Source: VFMC01 sp040380855 (GTDB lineage: Bacteria; Actinomycetota; Acidimicrobiia; Acidimicrobiales; Ilumatobacteraceae). Taken from it: 64,000 bases of DNA. The notes under the pieces were generated by a model that saw nothing but the letters and a program-made list of their open reading frames with translations, was not told where the DNA came from and did not search any database. This document shows positions 45,754 to 54,923 of this stretch, piece by piece (position 1 is the first letter of the stretch; the number at the start of each line of letters is the position of its first letter). The stretch covers positions 15,978 to 79,977 of the forward strand of contig JBEIIG010000009.1 of the NCBI GenBank assembly GCA_040380855.1, given 5' to 3'. Position numbers and translations under genes: made by a program.

Positions 45754-45817
45754 CATGTCGCTTTGTACACATGCCACGTCGGGTAACGCCCCAGCGTGGA
45801 GAACCACCCCTGGTCGT

Positions 45818-45855
45818 ACGCGCCCTGTCGATGGCCCGTCCTCCACAGGGCGCGT
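45818..45855 (+). promoter_or_regulatory. 11-bp perfect inverted repeat upstream of dnaB
   Basis: ACGCGCCCTGT (45818-45828) and ACAGGGCGCGT (45845-45855) match over 11 bp with a 16-nt loop, 75 nt before the dnaB start. It lies in the 210-bp rplI-dnaB gap. It could be a second terminator or an operator dyad. Confidence 0.4.
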
Positions 45856-45929
45856 CGGTTGTCCCCAGGAAAGACACAGGGTGACACCCCTAGCGATCCA
45901 CACCCCCGACCAGCCAAGGTGGTGACCCC

Positions 45930-47312
45930 ATGGCTTCCCGCGACGACGATCGATCCTCCCGCCACCGCAACGGAGCTCCCGCCCGTTCCGATGGTCATGT
46001 TCCACCGCACAACCTCGACGCCGAGGAGAGCCTGCTCGGCGCGCTGCTGTTGTCGCGCGATGTCGTCGGCACCGTGGCCGAGCTGGGTCTGCAGGTCGAG
46101 CACTTCTACAAGCCGTCGCACCAACACATCTACGCCGCCGTTCGCGGCCTGATGACCACGGGGCAGCCGGTCGATGTGATCACCGTCGCCGACGATCTGC
46201 GTCGCAACGGTCTGCTCGACGAGATCGGCGGCGCGCAGGCCTTGCTCGATCTGCAGAACGCCACACCGGCGGTGTCGAACGCCTCTCGCTACGCCAAGAT
46301 CGTGCAGGACACGGCGTTGCTGCGCCGGATGATCGCTGTCGCCAGCGAGATCGCCGAACTCGCCTACGACGAACCCGACGATGTGACCAAGGCGCTCGAC
46401 GAGGCCGAGACCAAGGTGTTCGAAGTGGCCGAGGACCGGGTGATCGACACCACCCGACCGCTCGGCGAACTGTTGCCGGGCGCCATGGACCGCTTGCAGG
46501 AGACATTCGCCCGTGGCGACGCCATCACCGGCACCGCAACGGGCTACAACGACCTTGACGAGATCCTGTCGGGGTTGCAGCCCTCGACGCTCAACATCGT
46601 CGGTGCCCGCCCCGCCATGGGCAAGACCGCGTTCGGGCTGGGTATCGCCACCCATGTGGCGGCAACGGCCCGCAAGCCCGTGCTGTTCTTCTCGCTCGAA
46701 ATGGGACATGCCGAACTGACGCAGCGAATCCTGTCGGCCGAGGCGCGGGTCGACTCGCAGAAACTCCGCACGGGCCGACTGATCGACAGCGACTGGACCA
46801 AGATCGGCCGTGCCATCAACCGGCTCGAGGTACCGCTCTATCTCGACGACAACCCGCGGGTGACGGTGATGGAGATCCGTGCCAAGGCACGACGGATGAA
46901 AGCGCGCCACGGCGGGATCGCGCTGATCGTCATCGACTACCTGCAACTGATGAGTGGTGGCGGCAACCCCGAGAACCGTCAGTTGGAGGTGAGCGAGATC
47001 AGCCGCGGCCTGAAGATCCTCGCCCGCGAACTCGACGCGCCGATCATCGCCCTCAGCCAGCTCAGCCGAAACCTCGAGACCCGTGCCGACAAGCGCCCGA
47101 TGCTGGCCGACCTGCGCGAATCGGGCTCGCTCGAACAGGACGCCGACGTGGTGATGTTCCTCTACCGCGACGAGGTGTACAACCGCGAGTCACCCGACAA
47201 GGGGTCGGCCGAGGTGATCATCGCCAAGCACCGCTCGGGGCCCACCGGTGCGGTGAAGCTGGTGTTCAACGGCGCCTACACCAAGTTCGACAACGCCGCG
47301 CGCGGTATCTGA
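45930..47312 (+). CDS. dnaB: Replicative DNA helicase DnaB
   Basis: 460 aa hexameric 5'-3' helicase. N-terminal primase-interaction domain (PHNLDAEESLLGALLLSRD), RecA fold with Walker A VGARPAMGKTAFGLG, LFFSLEMGHAELTQRILSAEA (DnaB motif), Walker B IVIDYLQLMSGG and QLSRNLETRADKRPMLADLRESGSLEQDADVVMFLYR. No intein interrupts the Walker A or the catalytic loop, unlike several mycobacterial DnaB proteins. It is loaded by DnaA with help of the DciA-like protein at 20358. Confidence 0.96.
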   Translation: MASRDDDRSSRHRNGAPARSDGHVPPHNLDAEESLLGALLLSRDVVGTVAELGLQVEHFYKPSHQHIYAAVRGLMTTGQPVDVITVADDLRRNGLLDEIGGAQALLDLQNATPAVSNASRYAKIVQDTALLRRMIAVASEIAELAYDEPDDVTKALDEAETKVFEVAEDRVIDTTRPLGELLPGAMDRLQETFARGDAITGTATGYNDLDEILSGLQPSTLNIVGARPAMGKTAFGLGIATHVAATARKPVLFFSLEMGHAELTQRILSAEARVDSQKLRTGRLIDSDWTKIGRAINRLEVPLYLDDNPRVTVMEIRAKARRMKARHGGIALIVIDYLQLMSGGGNPENRQLEVSEISRGLKILARELDAPIIALSQLSRNLETRADKRPMLADLRESGSLEQDADVVMFLYRDEVYNRESPDKGSAEVIIAKHRSGPTGAVKLVFNGAYTKFDNAARGI

Positions 47313-47385
47313 CCAGCCCTGTCGGCCCTGGGCACGCACCGGGGCAAATCGACCGAACGGGGTGAGGAGCCCACCGGCTGCAGCG

Positions 47386-49077
47386 ATGATCATGCCGATC
47401 ATGGGTGCTCGTCTGCCATCGATCCCAACGCTGGCCGGAGCGTTGCGTCCCGCGTCCCGCCACGTGGTGGGCGAGGTGTTCGCCGGCATCGCCCTCGCAG
47501 CACTCTGTCTGCCACTGAACATCGGCTACGCCGAAGCAGCGGGTCTGCCGCCGGTCGTGGGCATCTACGCGACCCTTGCCCCGCTCGTGGTGTACGCCCT
47601 CACGGCAGGGTCGCGTCATCTCGTGATCGGTCCCGACTCCACCATCGCCGCCCTGCTGGCGGCCACGGTGGCTCCCATCGCCGCATCGAGTGGTGCTGAG
47701 CCGATGGCGTTGGCCACTGCGACCGCGATGCTGACAGGCGCGATCCTGGTGGTGTTCTGGGCGCTCCGGCTCGGCGATCTGGTGCGGTTCTTGTCGAAGT
47801 CGGTGCTCGTCGGGTTCATCGCCGGACTGGCGCTCGAGGTGCTGCTGTCGCAGGTGCGCAAGATCATGGGCGTGTCGGTGGAAGCCGACGGCTGGTTCGC
47901 CGAGGCGTGGGCCCTCGTGCGCGCGGTGCCAGAGGCGTCGTGGGCGAGTGTGCTGGTGGGTCTGTCGACCATCGCCTCACTGCGCGTGTTGAAGCGGGTA
48001 GCACCGAGGTTGCCGGCGGCGCTGATCACCCTGATCGTGGTGACCGTGGTGGTGTCGCTCACCGAGCCCGACGGTGTGGCGGTGTTGGGCGAGGTGCCGT
48101 CGGGGTTGCCGAACCTGGCGCTGCCCTCGGTGCCGGCCTCGGCCTGGTTCGACCTGGCACCCACGGCGTTGGCAATCGCCGTGCTCACCATTGCCGAGGG
48201 GCTGTTGATGGCCAAGCGGGCCGCCCGTTCGAACAGTGAGCACTTCGCGGCCAATGGAGAGTTGTTCTCGATGGGTGTGGCGAATGTGGCGGGCGCCATC
48301 ACGGGGGCGATGCCCTCGGGTGCCAGCGCCTCGCGCACGGCGGCAATGGGCTCGGCCGGTGCCCGGAGTCAGGTGCCCTCGATGGTGGCTGCTGGCGCGG
48401 TGGTGGCGATCGTGCTGTGGTTCACCGAACCGGTCGGCCGCCTGCCCAGTGCAGCCCTCGCCGGCTTGGTGGCCAATGCGGTGGTGGGCACGATCGAGAC
48501 CGCCGAACTGCGGCGCCTGTGGCAGGTGCGGCGCAGTGAGTTCGGCATCGCCCTGGGGTGTCTGCTCGGGGTGTTGGTGCTCGGGCCGATGGCGGCGGTG
48601 GTGTTCGCCACGTTGGCCTCGGCCGTCGACATGATGCGCCGGGCGGCCGACGCACCGTGGGCCAGGCTCGGGCCGTCGGCCGAGGATCACCGCGTGGGGC
48701 GATATGGAGCGGCCGACGTCGCGGCAGGCCCGGTGGGTCTGCGGGTGATCCGGCCTGGCGGGCCGCTGTTCTTCGCCAATGCCGACGAGCTGCTGGCCGT
48801 CTTCGAGGACGCCGCGACCGATCCGGACACGGTGTGGCTGGTGCTCGACCTCGAGCAGGTGTCGGATCTCGACCCGACGGCGGCCGATGCCCTGGCCGAC
48901 GGGATCGCTGCCGTGCAGGCAGCGAATCGGGTGGTGGCGATCACCCGTGCCACCGGACCGATGACCATGCTGCTCGAGCGCCACGGCTTGCTGGCAGTGG
49001 TGGGAGAAACGCACCTGTACCGCACCAACCGCGCTGCCGAGGTCGCCTACCGGTCGGTCACGGGGCAGGCGCCCTAG
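47386..49077 (+). CDS. SulP-family anion (sulfate) transporter with STAS domain
   Basis: About 563 aa from the ATG at 47386; GTG 47362 and further ATGs at 47392 and 47401 are alternatives. About 10-12 membrane helices with PPVVGIYATLAPLVVYALTAGSRHLVIGPDSTIAALLA (SulP signature), and GAITGAMPSGASASRTAAMGSAGARSQV. The C-terminal STAS domain (about 445-560, VIRPGGPLFFANADELLAVFED ... LDLEQVSDLDPTAADAL) is complete. It moves sulfate or a related anion. It is convergent with, and next to, the sulfatase locus regulator, with 4 bp of overlap at the 3' ends. Confidence 0.9.
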   Translation: MIMPIMGARLPSIPTLAGALRPASRHVVGEVFAGIALAALCLPLNIGYAEAAGLPPVVGIYATLAPLVVYALTAGSRHLVIGPDSTIAALLAATVAPIAASSGAEPMALATATAMLTGAILVVFWALRLGDLVRFLSKSVLVGFIAGLALEVLLSQVRKIMGVSVEADGWFAEAWALVRAVPEASWASVLVGLSTIASLRVLKRVAPRLPAALITLIVVTVVVSLTEPDGVAVLGEVPSGLPNLALPSVPASAWFDLAPTALAIAVLTIAEGLLMAKRAARSNSEHFAANGELFSMGVANVAGAITGAMPSGASASRTAAMGSAGARSQVPSMVAAGAVVAIVLWFTEPVGRLPSAALAGLVANAVVGTIETAELRRLWQVRRSEFGIALGCLLGVLVLGPMAAVVFATLASAVDMMRRAADAPWARLGPSAEDHRVGRYGAADVAAGPVGLRVIRPGGPLFFANADELLAVFEDAATDPDTVWLVLDLEQVSDLDPTAADALADGIAAVQAANRVVAITRATGPMTMLLERHGLLAVVGETHLYRTNRAAEVAYRSVTGQAP

Positions 49078-51314
49078 TCGATGAGGCCGGCTGTGTGGGC
49101 GATGTCGACCGCCCCGCTTCGTGAGGTGGTGCCGAGCTTGCGGTAAATGGCCACGGTGTGCGTCTTCACCGTGTTGCGCGAGAGGTAGAGCCGTTCGGCG
49201 ATCTCGCCCACGCTGAGGTGCGTGGGCAGGTACTGCAGCACGCGGAGTTCGGCGGTGGTGAGCGACGCGGGCCCGAAGCTGGCGGCATGGCCGCCGGAGG
49301 CGACCGAGCGGCGGATGTCGGCGATCTGCCGGGCTGCAGCGTGGGCGTCGGGCATGGCGGCGAGGAACACCTCTGCCTCGTCGAGCAGGGTGGTGGCCTC
49401 GACCGTGCGGCCGACGAGTGCACTGGCGTGGGCCAGCGCCAGGCGGGAGACCAGGTTGAACCAGGGGCTGACCGGCGCGAATCCACTGAGTTGCAGGCGG
49501 GCGAGCTGGTGGGCGTCGGCAGCTTCGTCGAGCCGGCCTTGACGAGTGAGGACGAGTGCCCGCACCGCGGTGATGGGGCACGCTGCCGGTAGCGACCACT
49601 GCTCGCCGAGCGCGTGCACGCTCTCGTCACTGCACTCGATGGCGGCCTCCCAGTCGCCGAGGTCGACGTGCACCAGGGCGAGGATGGCGAGCGACAGGCC
49701 GCGCATCAGTGGCCGACCTTCGCTGCCGGCGACGGCTTCTCGCAACAGTTCGACGGCACGGTCGGGGTTTCCGCGCAGCGCGTGTGAGGTGGCCTCGAGG
49801 GCGCACGAGAACGGGTGCCAGAACGCGCCCGGCCGGAGTCGCGCTCGTGCATATGCAGCTTCGATGGCGACGTCGCTGGCAGTGAGCCAGCCGATGCTGG
49901 CGCGTGCCACCGCCAAGGCCACCGCAGGTTCGCGGTCCGTTGCGTCGATGGGCCGCTCGGCACCGATGGCCACCATCGCCTGCTCGAGCAGGGCGAGGGC
50001 GGCAGCGCCGTCGCCGGCCACATGGCTGGCATGGGCGCCGGAGGTGAGCATCAGTGGGCGGGCCACGAGATCGTCACGCGAGAACCAGCCGAGCCAGCGT
50101 TCGAGTGTGGCCTGACGACCGAGGTTGACGTACAGCGGGAAGTAGCGCACCACGAGGTGTGCCGTCCGGTCGACATCGCCGGAACGGGCGGCGCACGCCA
50201 CGGCGAGTTCGGCCTCACCGCGTTCTTCATGCCAGGCGCTGGCGGCGCGAAGGGTGGCCGCCGCCTCACCGGGCTCACGTCGTTCGAGTTCGGCGGTGAG
50301 GTACTCAGACAGCAGATGGTGGAGCCGGTACCACTGGCGCTGCTCGTCGAGCGCGATGACCAGCAGGTTGCGCCGATGAAGGTCTTCGAGCACAGCGGAC
50401 GAGCTGCGGCGGTCGAGGAGGTGGTCGCACAGCGGGCCCGAGAACCGTTCGAGGGGCGCCACCCGCAACAGCAGGTTGGCGACTTCGGTGCCGACACCCG
50501 ACAACACCACCTCGGAGAAGTACTCGACCATCATGCGCGTGTCGCCGGCGACATCGAGCGTGGCCCGTTCGCCGCGACTCGACCGCCTGGCCAGTGCCGC
50601 CAGATACAGCGCCAACGGCCACCCCTCGGTGCGTTCGGTGAGGGTGGCAGCCTCGGCGGGGGTGATGTCGACGGCCAAGGCGGCGTACATCGCGGCCACC
50701 GTGTCGGTGCCGAGTGCCAGGTCGCGCTGGCCGATCTCGACCACCGTGTGGCGGGCGCGCCATCGAGCGAACGGCAGCGCCGGAAGCGCACGCGACCCCA
50801 ACGCCACCAGCGAACCAGCCGGCAACTCGTCGACGATGACGGTGAGGGCGTCGAGTGCCTCGAGTGAGGTGAGTTCGTGCACGTCGTCGAGGACCAGGAG
50901 GAACGGCGTGCGCCGACCGGCGAGCATGCGGGCGAACCGTTGGGTGGGCGCCGAGGCGATGGAGGCGCGCTGGTTGGCCAGGTCGGCGCGCACCTGGGGG
51001 TCGATCGGTTCGAGCTGATTCAACACATAGGCGACATCGCCGAGCAGCACCGATGCCTCGTTGTGGGCGCGATCGAGGGTGAGCCAGGCGCTGGGCCGGC
51101 CGTCGTTTGCCGCCAGGTCGGCCAGCAGCGTCGACTTCCCGTATCCGGCCGCTGCGGTGACGAGGAGCAGGTCGGGTTCGTTCGCCGCGATGTGCTCGAG
51201 CAGGTCGGTTCGGGCCACATGGCCCCGGCGGCGGCGAGGAGGGTGCAGTTTCGAGGCGACGGCCAGCGGTTCGGCGGGCACCACGCCGATGCTGCTGTCG
51301 ACCCGTTGAGCCAT
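49074..51314 (-). CDS. MalT-like LuxR-family ATP-dependent transcriptional regulator
   Basis: 746 aa. N-terminal STAND/NB-ARC-like ATPase: SKLHPPRRRRGHVARTDLLEHI, Walker A AAAGYGKSTLL (K60) and LLVLDDVHEL. Long TPR-like helical repeats (about 340-650, RAASAWHEERGEAELAVACAARSGDVD). C-terminal LuxR HTH LTTAELRVLQYLPTHLSVGEIAERLYLSRNTVKTHTVAIYRKLGTTSRS. Such proteins sense a small ligand through the TPR part and activate transcription. Its divergence from the sulfatase operon makes that operon its likely target, with a 9-bp dyad at 51346-51373 between them. Confidence 0.92.
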   Translation of the reverse strand: MAQRVDSSIGVVPAEPLAVASKLHPPRRRRGHVARTDLLEHIAANEPDLLLVTAAAGYGKSTLLADLAANDGRPSAWLTLDRAHNEASVLLGDVAYVLNQLEPIDPQVRADLANQRASIASAPTQRFARMLAGRRTPFLLVLDDVHELTSLEALDALTVIVDELPAGSLVALGSRALPALPFARWRARHTVVEIGQRDLALGTDTVAAMYAALAVDITPAEAATLTERTEGWPLALYLAALARRSSRGERATLDVAGDTRMMVEYFSEVVLSGVGTEVANLLLRVAPLERFSGPLCDHLLDRRSSSAVLEDLHRRNLLVIALDEQRQWYRLHHLLSEYLTAELERREPGEAAATLRAASAWHEERGEAELAVACAARSGDVDRTAHLVVRYFPLYVNLGRQATLERWLGWFSRDDLVARPLMLTSGAHASHVAGDGAAALALLEQAMVAIGAERPIDATDREPAVALAVARASIGWLTASDVAIEAAYARARLRPGAFWHPFSCALEATSHALRGNPDRAVELLREAVAGSEGRPLMRGLSLAILALVHVDLGDWEAAIECSDESVHALGEQWSLPAACPITAVRALVLTRQGRLDEAADAHQLARLQLSGFAPVSPWFNLVSRLALAHASALVGRTVEATTLLDEAEVFLAAMPDAHAAARQIADIRRSVASGGHAASFGPASLTTAELRVLQYLPTHLSVGEIAERLYLSRNTVKTHTVAIYRKLGTTSRSGAVDIAHTAGLID

Positions 51315-51345
51315 GGCCGCATGCTACCGGCGACCCTGTTTTGGG

Positions 51346-51373
51346 TCGGGTGACGGATGGCCCAGTCACCCGA
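51346..51373. promoter_or_regulatory. Candidate operator dyad between MalT-like regulator and sulfatase
   Basis: TCGGGTGAC (51346-51354) and GTCACCCGA (51365-51373) are perfect inverted 9-mers, centre-to-centre 19 bp, in the 122-bp divergent gap. The spacing of about two helical turns fits a dimeric regulator. It is the obvious candidate site for the adjacent MalT-like protein. Confidence 0.55.
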
Positions 51374-51436
51374 TCTGGGGCATGTCGTGGACCCCTCGCG
51401 GGGGGATCATCTGGACTCCACGTCGACGGAGGACCC

Positions 51437-52936
51437 ATGGCCGACCAACCGAACATCCTGATCATCTGGGGCGACGACATCGGCGTCTCGAACCTGTCGT
51501 GTTACAGCGACGGGGTGATGGGGTATCGCACCACCAACATCGACCGCATCGCCGCCGAAGGTGCCCGCTTCACCGACTACTACGGCGAGCAGAGTTGCAC
51601 CGCGGGGCGCGCCGCGTTCGTGACCGGTCAGAACCCGTACCGCACCGGTCTCACCAAGGTGGGCATGCCGGGCGCGCCGATCGGCCTGCGCGACACCGAC
51701 CCCACCATTGCCCGGGCGTTGCGGGCCAACGGCTACGCCACCGGCCAGTTCGGCAAGAACCACCTGGGCGACCGCGACGAGTTCTTGCCCACTATGCATG
51801 GCTTCGACGAGTTCTTCGGCAACCTGTACCACCTCAACGCCGAAGAAGAGCCCGAACAGCGCGACTACCCGAGCGAGAGCGATTTCCCCAACTTCCGCCA
51901 GCGCTTCGGCCCCCGTGGCGTCATCCATTCGTGGGCCAACCCTGACGGCACCCAGCGCATCGAAGACACCGGGCCGCTCACCAAGAAGCGGATGGAGACC
52001 TGCGACGAAGAGTTCCGCGACGCGGCGATCGATTTCATCAGCCGGCAGCACGCAGCCGACAAGCCGTTCTTCGTGTGGTTCAACAGCACCCACATGCACT
52101 TCCGCACGCACGGCAAGCCCGAGAGCAAGGGCCGCGCCGGCCGCTGGCAGTCGGAGTACCACGACACGATGCTCGACCACGACGACGTGGTGGGCGACCT
52201 GCTCGATGCGCTCGACGAAATGGGCCTGAGCGAGAACACGATCGTCGTGTACTCCACCGACAACGGTCCGCACATGAACACCTGGCCCGACGCCGGGATG
52301 ACCCCGTTCCGCAGTGAGAAGAACTCGAACTGGGAGGGTGCCTACCGGGTGCCGTGCCTGGTGCGCTGGCCCGGGCACATCCCGGCCGGCACCGTGCTGA
52401 ACGGCATCATCAGCCACAACGACTGGTTCCCCACCCTGCTGGCGGCAGCAGGGGTGACCGACATCGTCGATCAACTGAGGGTCGGTGGCGAGTTGGAGGG
52501 CAAGCACTTCAAGGTGCACCTCGACGGCCACAACCAACTGCCGTACCTCACCGGTGAGACCGATCAGAGCGCTCGCCAGTACTTCTTCTATGTGTCCGAC
52601 GACGGCGACCTGACGGCGATGCGCTTCGACAACTGGAAGATCGTCTTCCTCGAACAGCGCGCCGCGGGCACGCTGAACATCTGGGCCGAGCCCTACACCC
52701 ACCTGCGCGTACCGAAGTTCTTCAACCTGCGCACCGACCCGTACGAACGTGCCGACATCACCTCGAACACGTACTACGACTGGTTGCTCGACCATGCCTG
52801 GCTGGCGGTGCCGGCGCAGGCGTTCGCGGCACAGATGCTCACCAGCCTGGTCGAGTTCCCGCCCAGCCAGAAGCCGGCGAGCTTCACCATCGAGCAGGTG
52901 GTGGCCAAGTTGACGTCGGGCATGCCCAGCGCGTGA
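51437..52936 (+). CDS. Type I (formylglycine) sulfatase
   Basis: 499 aa from the ATG at 51437 with GGAGG nearby. Metal-ligand pair ILIIWGDD (D13, D14), active-site SCTAGRAAF (C54 in the CxAxR consensus, converted to formylglycine), KHLGD-type FGKNHLGD, YSTDNGPHMNTWPDAG metal site. It hydrolyses sulfate esters. No signal peptide is present, so it is probably cytoplasmic and matured by the FGE encoded next, whose start overlaps it by 4 nt (GTGA). The substrate is not determined. Confidence 0.93.
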   Translation: MADQPNILIIWGDDIGVSNLSCYSDGVMGYRTTNIDRIAAEGARFTDYYGEQSCTAGRAAFVTGQNPYRTGLTKVGMPGAPIGLRDTDPTIARALRANGYATGQFGKNHLGDRDEFLPTMHGFDEFFGNLYHLNAEEEPEQRDYPSESDFPNFRQRFGPRGVIHSWANPDGTQRIEDTGPLTKKRMETCDEEFRDAAIDFISRQHAADKPFFVWFNSTHMHFRTHGKPESKGRAGRWQSEYHDTMLDHDDVVGDLLDALDEMGLSENTIVVYSTDNGPHMNTWPDAGMTPFRSEKNSNWEGAYRVPCLVRWPGHIPAGTVLNGIISHNDWFPTLLAAAGVTDIVDQLRVGGELEGKHFKVHLDGHNQLPYLTGETDQSARQYFFYVSDDGDLTAMRFDNWKIVFLEQRAAGTLNIWAEPYTHLRVPKFFNLRTDPYERADITSNTYYDWLLDHAWLAVPAQAFAAQMLTSLVEFPPSQKPASFTIEQVVAKLTSGMPSA

Positions 52937-53949
52937 GCAACATCGCGTCGAGCGACCCGACCGCGCCGGGTGGGGCGACCTCGCCTCATCCGAGCGCCGT
53001 CTGGGTGCCCGGCGGCATGTTCACGATGGGCTCCGACCGGCACTATCCGGAGGAGGCGCCGGCGCATCGGGTGCGCGTCGACGGGTTCTGGATCGGGTCG
53101 TACCCGGTGACCAATGCCGAGTTCGCCGAGTTCGTCGCGACCACCGGGTACGTCACCGTGGCCGAACGTCCGCTCGACCCTGCCGACTACCCGGGGGCGC
53201 CGGCCGAGAACCTGGCACCCGGATCACTGGTGTTCACGCCGACCCCCGGCCCGGTCGACCTGCGGCACCTGAGTCAGTGGTGGACCTGGACGCCGGGAGC
53301 GTCGTGGCGAAACCCCGAGGGACCGCGCAGCACACTCGACGACCGCGGCGATCATCCGGTGGTGCACCTCGCCCACGAGGATGCTGCGGTCTACGCCGAC
53401 TGGCGAGGCGGTGCGCTGCCCACCGAGGCCGAGTGGGAGTTCGCGGCCCGCGGTGGCCTCGACGGCGCCGAGTTCACGTGGGGCGACGAGCGCCGGCCGG
53501 ATGGCCGGATCATGGCGAACACCTGGGACGGGCCCGACTTCCCGTGGCGCAACACCGGCGATGATGGCTGGGAGCGCACGTCACCGGTTGGTGCGTTCCC
53601 GGCCAATGGCTACGGCCTGCACGACATGGCGGGCAACGTGTGGGAGTGGACCGACGACTGGTACACGAGTCGGCACCCCACCGACGTCGACAAGCCCTGC
53701 TGCGTACCGCTCAATCCGCGAGGCGGTGATCTCGATACCAGTTTCGATCCGGCGCAGCCGCAGTTCCGGATCCCGCGCAAGGTGATCAAGGGCGGTTCGC
53801 ACCTGTGCGCCGACAGCTACTGCATGCGGTACCGACCGGCGGCCCGTCGCCCGCAGATGATCGACACCGGGATGAGCCATGTCGGCTTCCGCGTGGTGTG
53901 GCGGCCGACATCGACGACGGTCGACCACCCGGGGGAGGACCCGCGATGA
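52933..53949 (+). CDS. Formylglycine-generating enzyme (SUMF1-like)
   Basis: 338 aa from a GTG overlapping the sulfatase stop. The FGE-sulfatase fold has VWVPGGMFTMGSDRHYPEEAPAHRVRVDGFWI, LPTEAEWEFAARGG, GYGLHDMAGNVWEWTDDWY and the copper-binding active-site pair C292 and C297 in GGSHLCADSYCMRYRP. It oxidises the sulfatase Cys to formylglycine, here surely C54 of the neighbour. Followed by an overlapping HAD gene (ATGA). Confidence 0.95.
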   Translation: MSNIASSDPTAPGGATSPHPSAVWVPGGMFTMGSDRHYPEEAPAHRVRVDGFWIGSYPVTNAEFAEFVATTGYVTVAERPLDPADYPGAPAENLAPGSLVFTPTPGPVDLRHLSQWWTWTPGASWRNPEGPRSTLDDRGDHPVVHLAHEDAAVYADWRGGALPTEAEWEFAARGGLDGAEFTWGDERRPDGRIMANTWDGPDFPWRNTGDDGWERTSPVGAFPANGYGLHDMAGNVWEWTDDWYTSRHPTDVDKPCCVPLNPRGGDLDTSFDPAQPQFRIPRKVIKGGSHLCADSYCMRYRPAARRPQMIDTGMSHVGFRVVWRPTSTTVDHPGEDPR

Positions 53950-54869
53950 CCCGTTCTGATCACCTACTGCCTTCGTGGCGCGAGGGCACCACCCGCGATG
54001 CGCTACTGACCTTCCTGGAAGCATCGGCATCACTCGCCCCCGCCGATCGAGTAGCCACGTTCGACAACGACGGCACGTTGTGGTGCGAGCGGCCTGCCTA
54101 CTTGCAGTTCCTGTTCTTCGTCGATGCCCTGCAGCGGGCAGCCGAGACCGACCCGTCGTTGCGAGATCGGCCGGAGTTCGCTGCTGTGCTGAGCAACGAC
54201 CAGGGGGCGATCGGCGAGTTGGGCCTGGCCCGGGTGGGCATGGCACTGAACGGTCTGTTCGCCGGGCTGACCCCCGAGGCGTTCAGCACTGCGGCACGCG
54301 AGTTCGTCGACCGTGCGGTTCACCCGGTGCTCGGCCTGCCGGCGCGCCGCACCGTGTACCAGCCGATGCTCGAGTTGATCGACGCGCTCCGCGAGCACGG
54401 ATTTGCCGTGTTCGTGGTGAGTGGCGGCGGCACCGAATTCGTCCGTGCGGTGAGCCATGACCTGTACGGGGTGCCGCCCGAGGGAGTGGTGGGCACCTTG
54501 GTGCAGCACGAGATGGTGCGCCGCGCCGATGGCGGCCCCGAACTGCGGCGCACGAACCTGCTCGACGGTGAAGCGAACGAGGGCGTGGCCAAGGTGACCC
54601 GCATCCAGAGTCACCTCGGCCGCCGTCCGGTGTTCGCCGCCGGCAACTCCGGGGGCGATCGCGAGATGCTCGAGTGGGCCACCGCGGGCGACGGCCCTTC
54701 GATGGCGCTGGTGATCGATCACGACGACGCCCAGCGCGAGTTCGCCTATCAGGGCCGCGCCGAGAGTTTCGCCGAGGACGAGTCGATCACCGCGGCGGCC
54801 GCCCGTCTGGGCTGGACCGTGGCGAGCATCGCCAACGACTGGGCGACCGTGTTCCCCTCGGCCGATTGA
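53946..54869 (+). CDS. HAD-superfamily phosphatase (phosphoserine phosphatase-like)
   Basis: 307 aa from the ATG at 53946. HAD motifs: FDNDGTLW (motif I, nucleophile Asp at DxDGT), VFVVSGGGTEFV (motif II), KVTRIQSHL plus AGNSGGDREMLEWA (motifs III-IV). The C-terminal DDAQREFAYQG is typical of the sulfatase-linked HAD group. It probably dephosphorylates a small molecule, possibly one produced by desulfation (inference). Cotranslated with FGE; the hairpin at 54876-54903 ends the operon. Confidence 0.88.
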   Translation: MTRSDHLLPSWREGTTRDALLTFLEASASLAPADRVATFDNDGTLWCERPAYLQFLFFVDALQRAAETDPSLRDRPEFAAVLSNDQGAIGELGLARVGMALNGLFAGLTPEAFSTAAREFVDRAVHPVLGLPARRTVYQPMLELIDALREHGFAVFVVSGGGTEFVRAVSHDLYGVPPEGVVGTLVQHEMVRRADGGPELRRTNLLDGEANEGVAKVTRIQSHLGRRPVFAAGNSGGDREMLEWATAGDGPSMALVIDHDDAQREFAYQGRAESFAEDESITAAAARLGWTVASIANDWATVFPSAD

Positions 54870-54875
54870 CCGAAC

Positions 54876-54903
54876 CGGCTGAGTGAGCGCCGCCACTCGG
54901 CCG
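54876..54903. terminator. Terminator hairpin between HAD and HNH genes
   Basis: CGGCTGAGTG (54876-54885) and CACTCGGCCG (54894-54903) form a 10-bp stem with one G-U pair and an 8-nt loop. The flanking genes converge, so it can serve both; no U-tract. Confidence 0.5.
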
Positions 54904-54923
54904 CGTGAGGCCGGACCGGGGGG

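Noticed and set aside
45930..47312. Intein in dnaB
   Set aside because: The protein is of normal length and the Walker A region is continuous.
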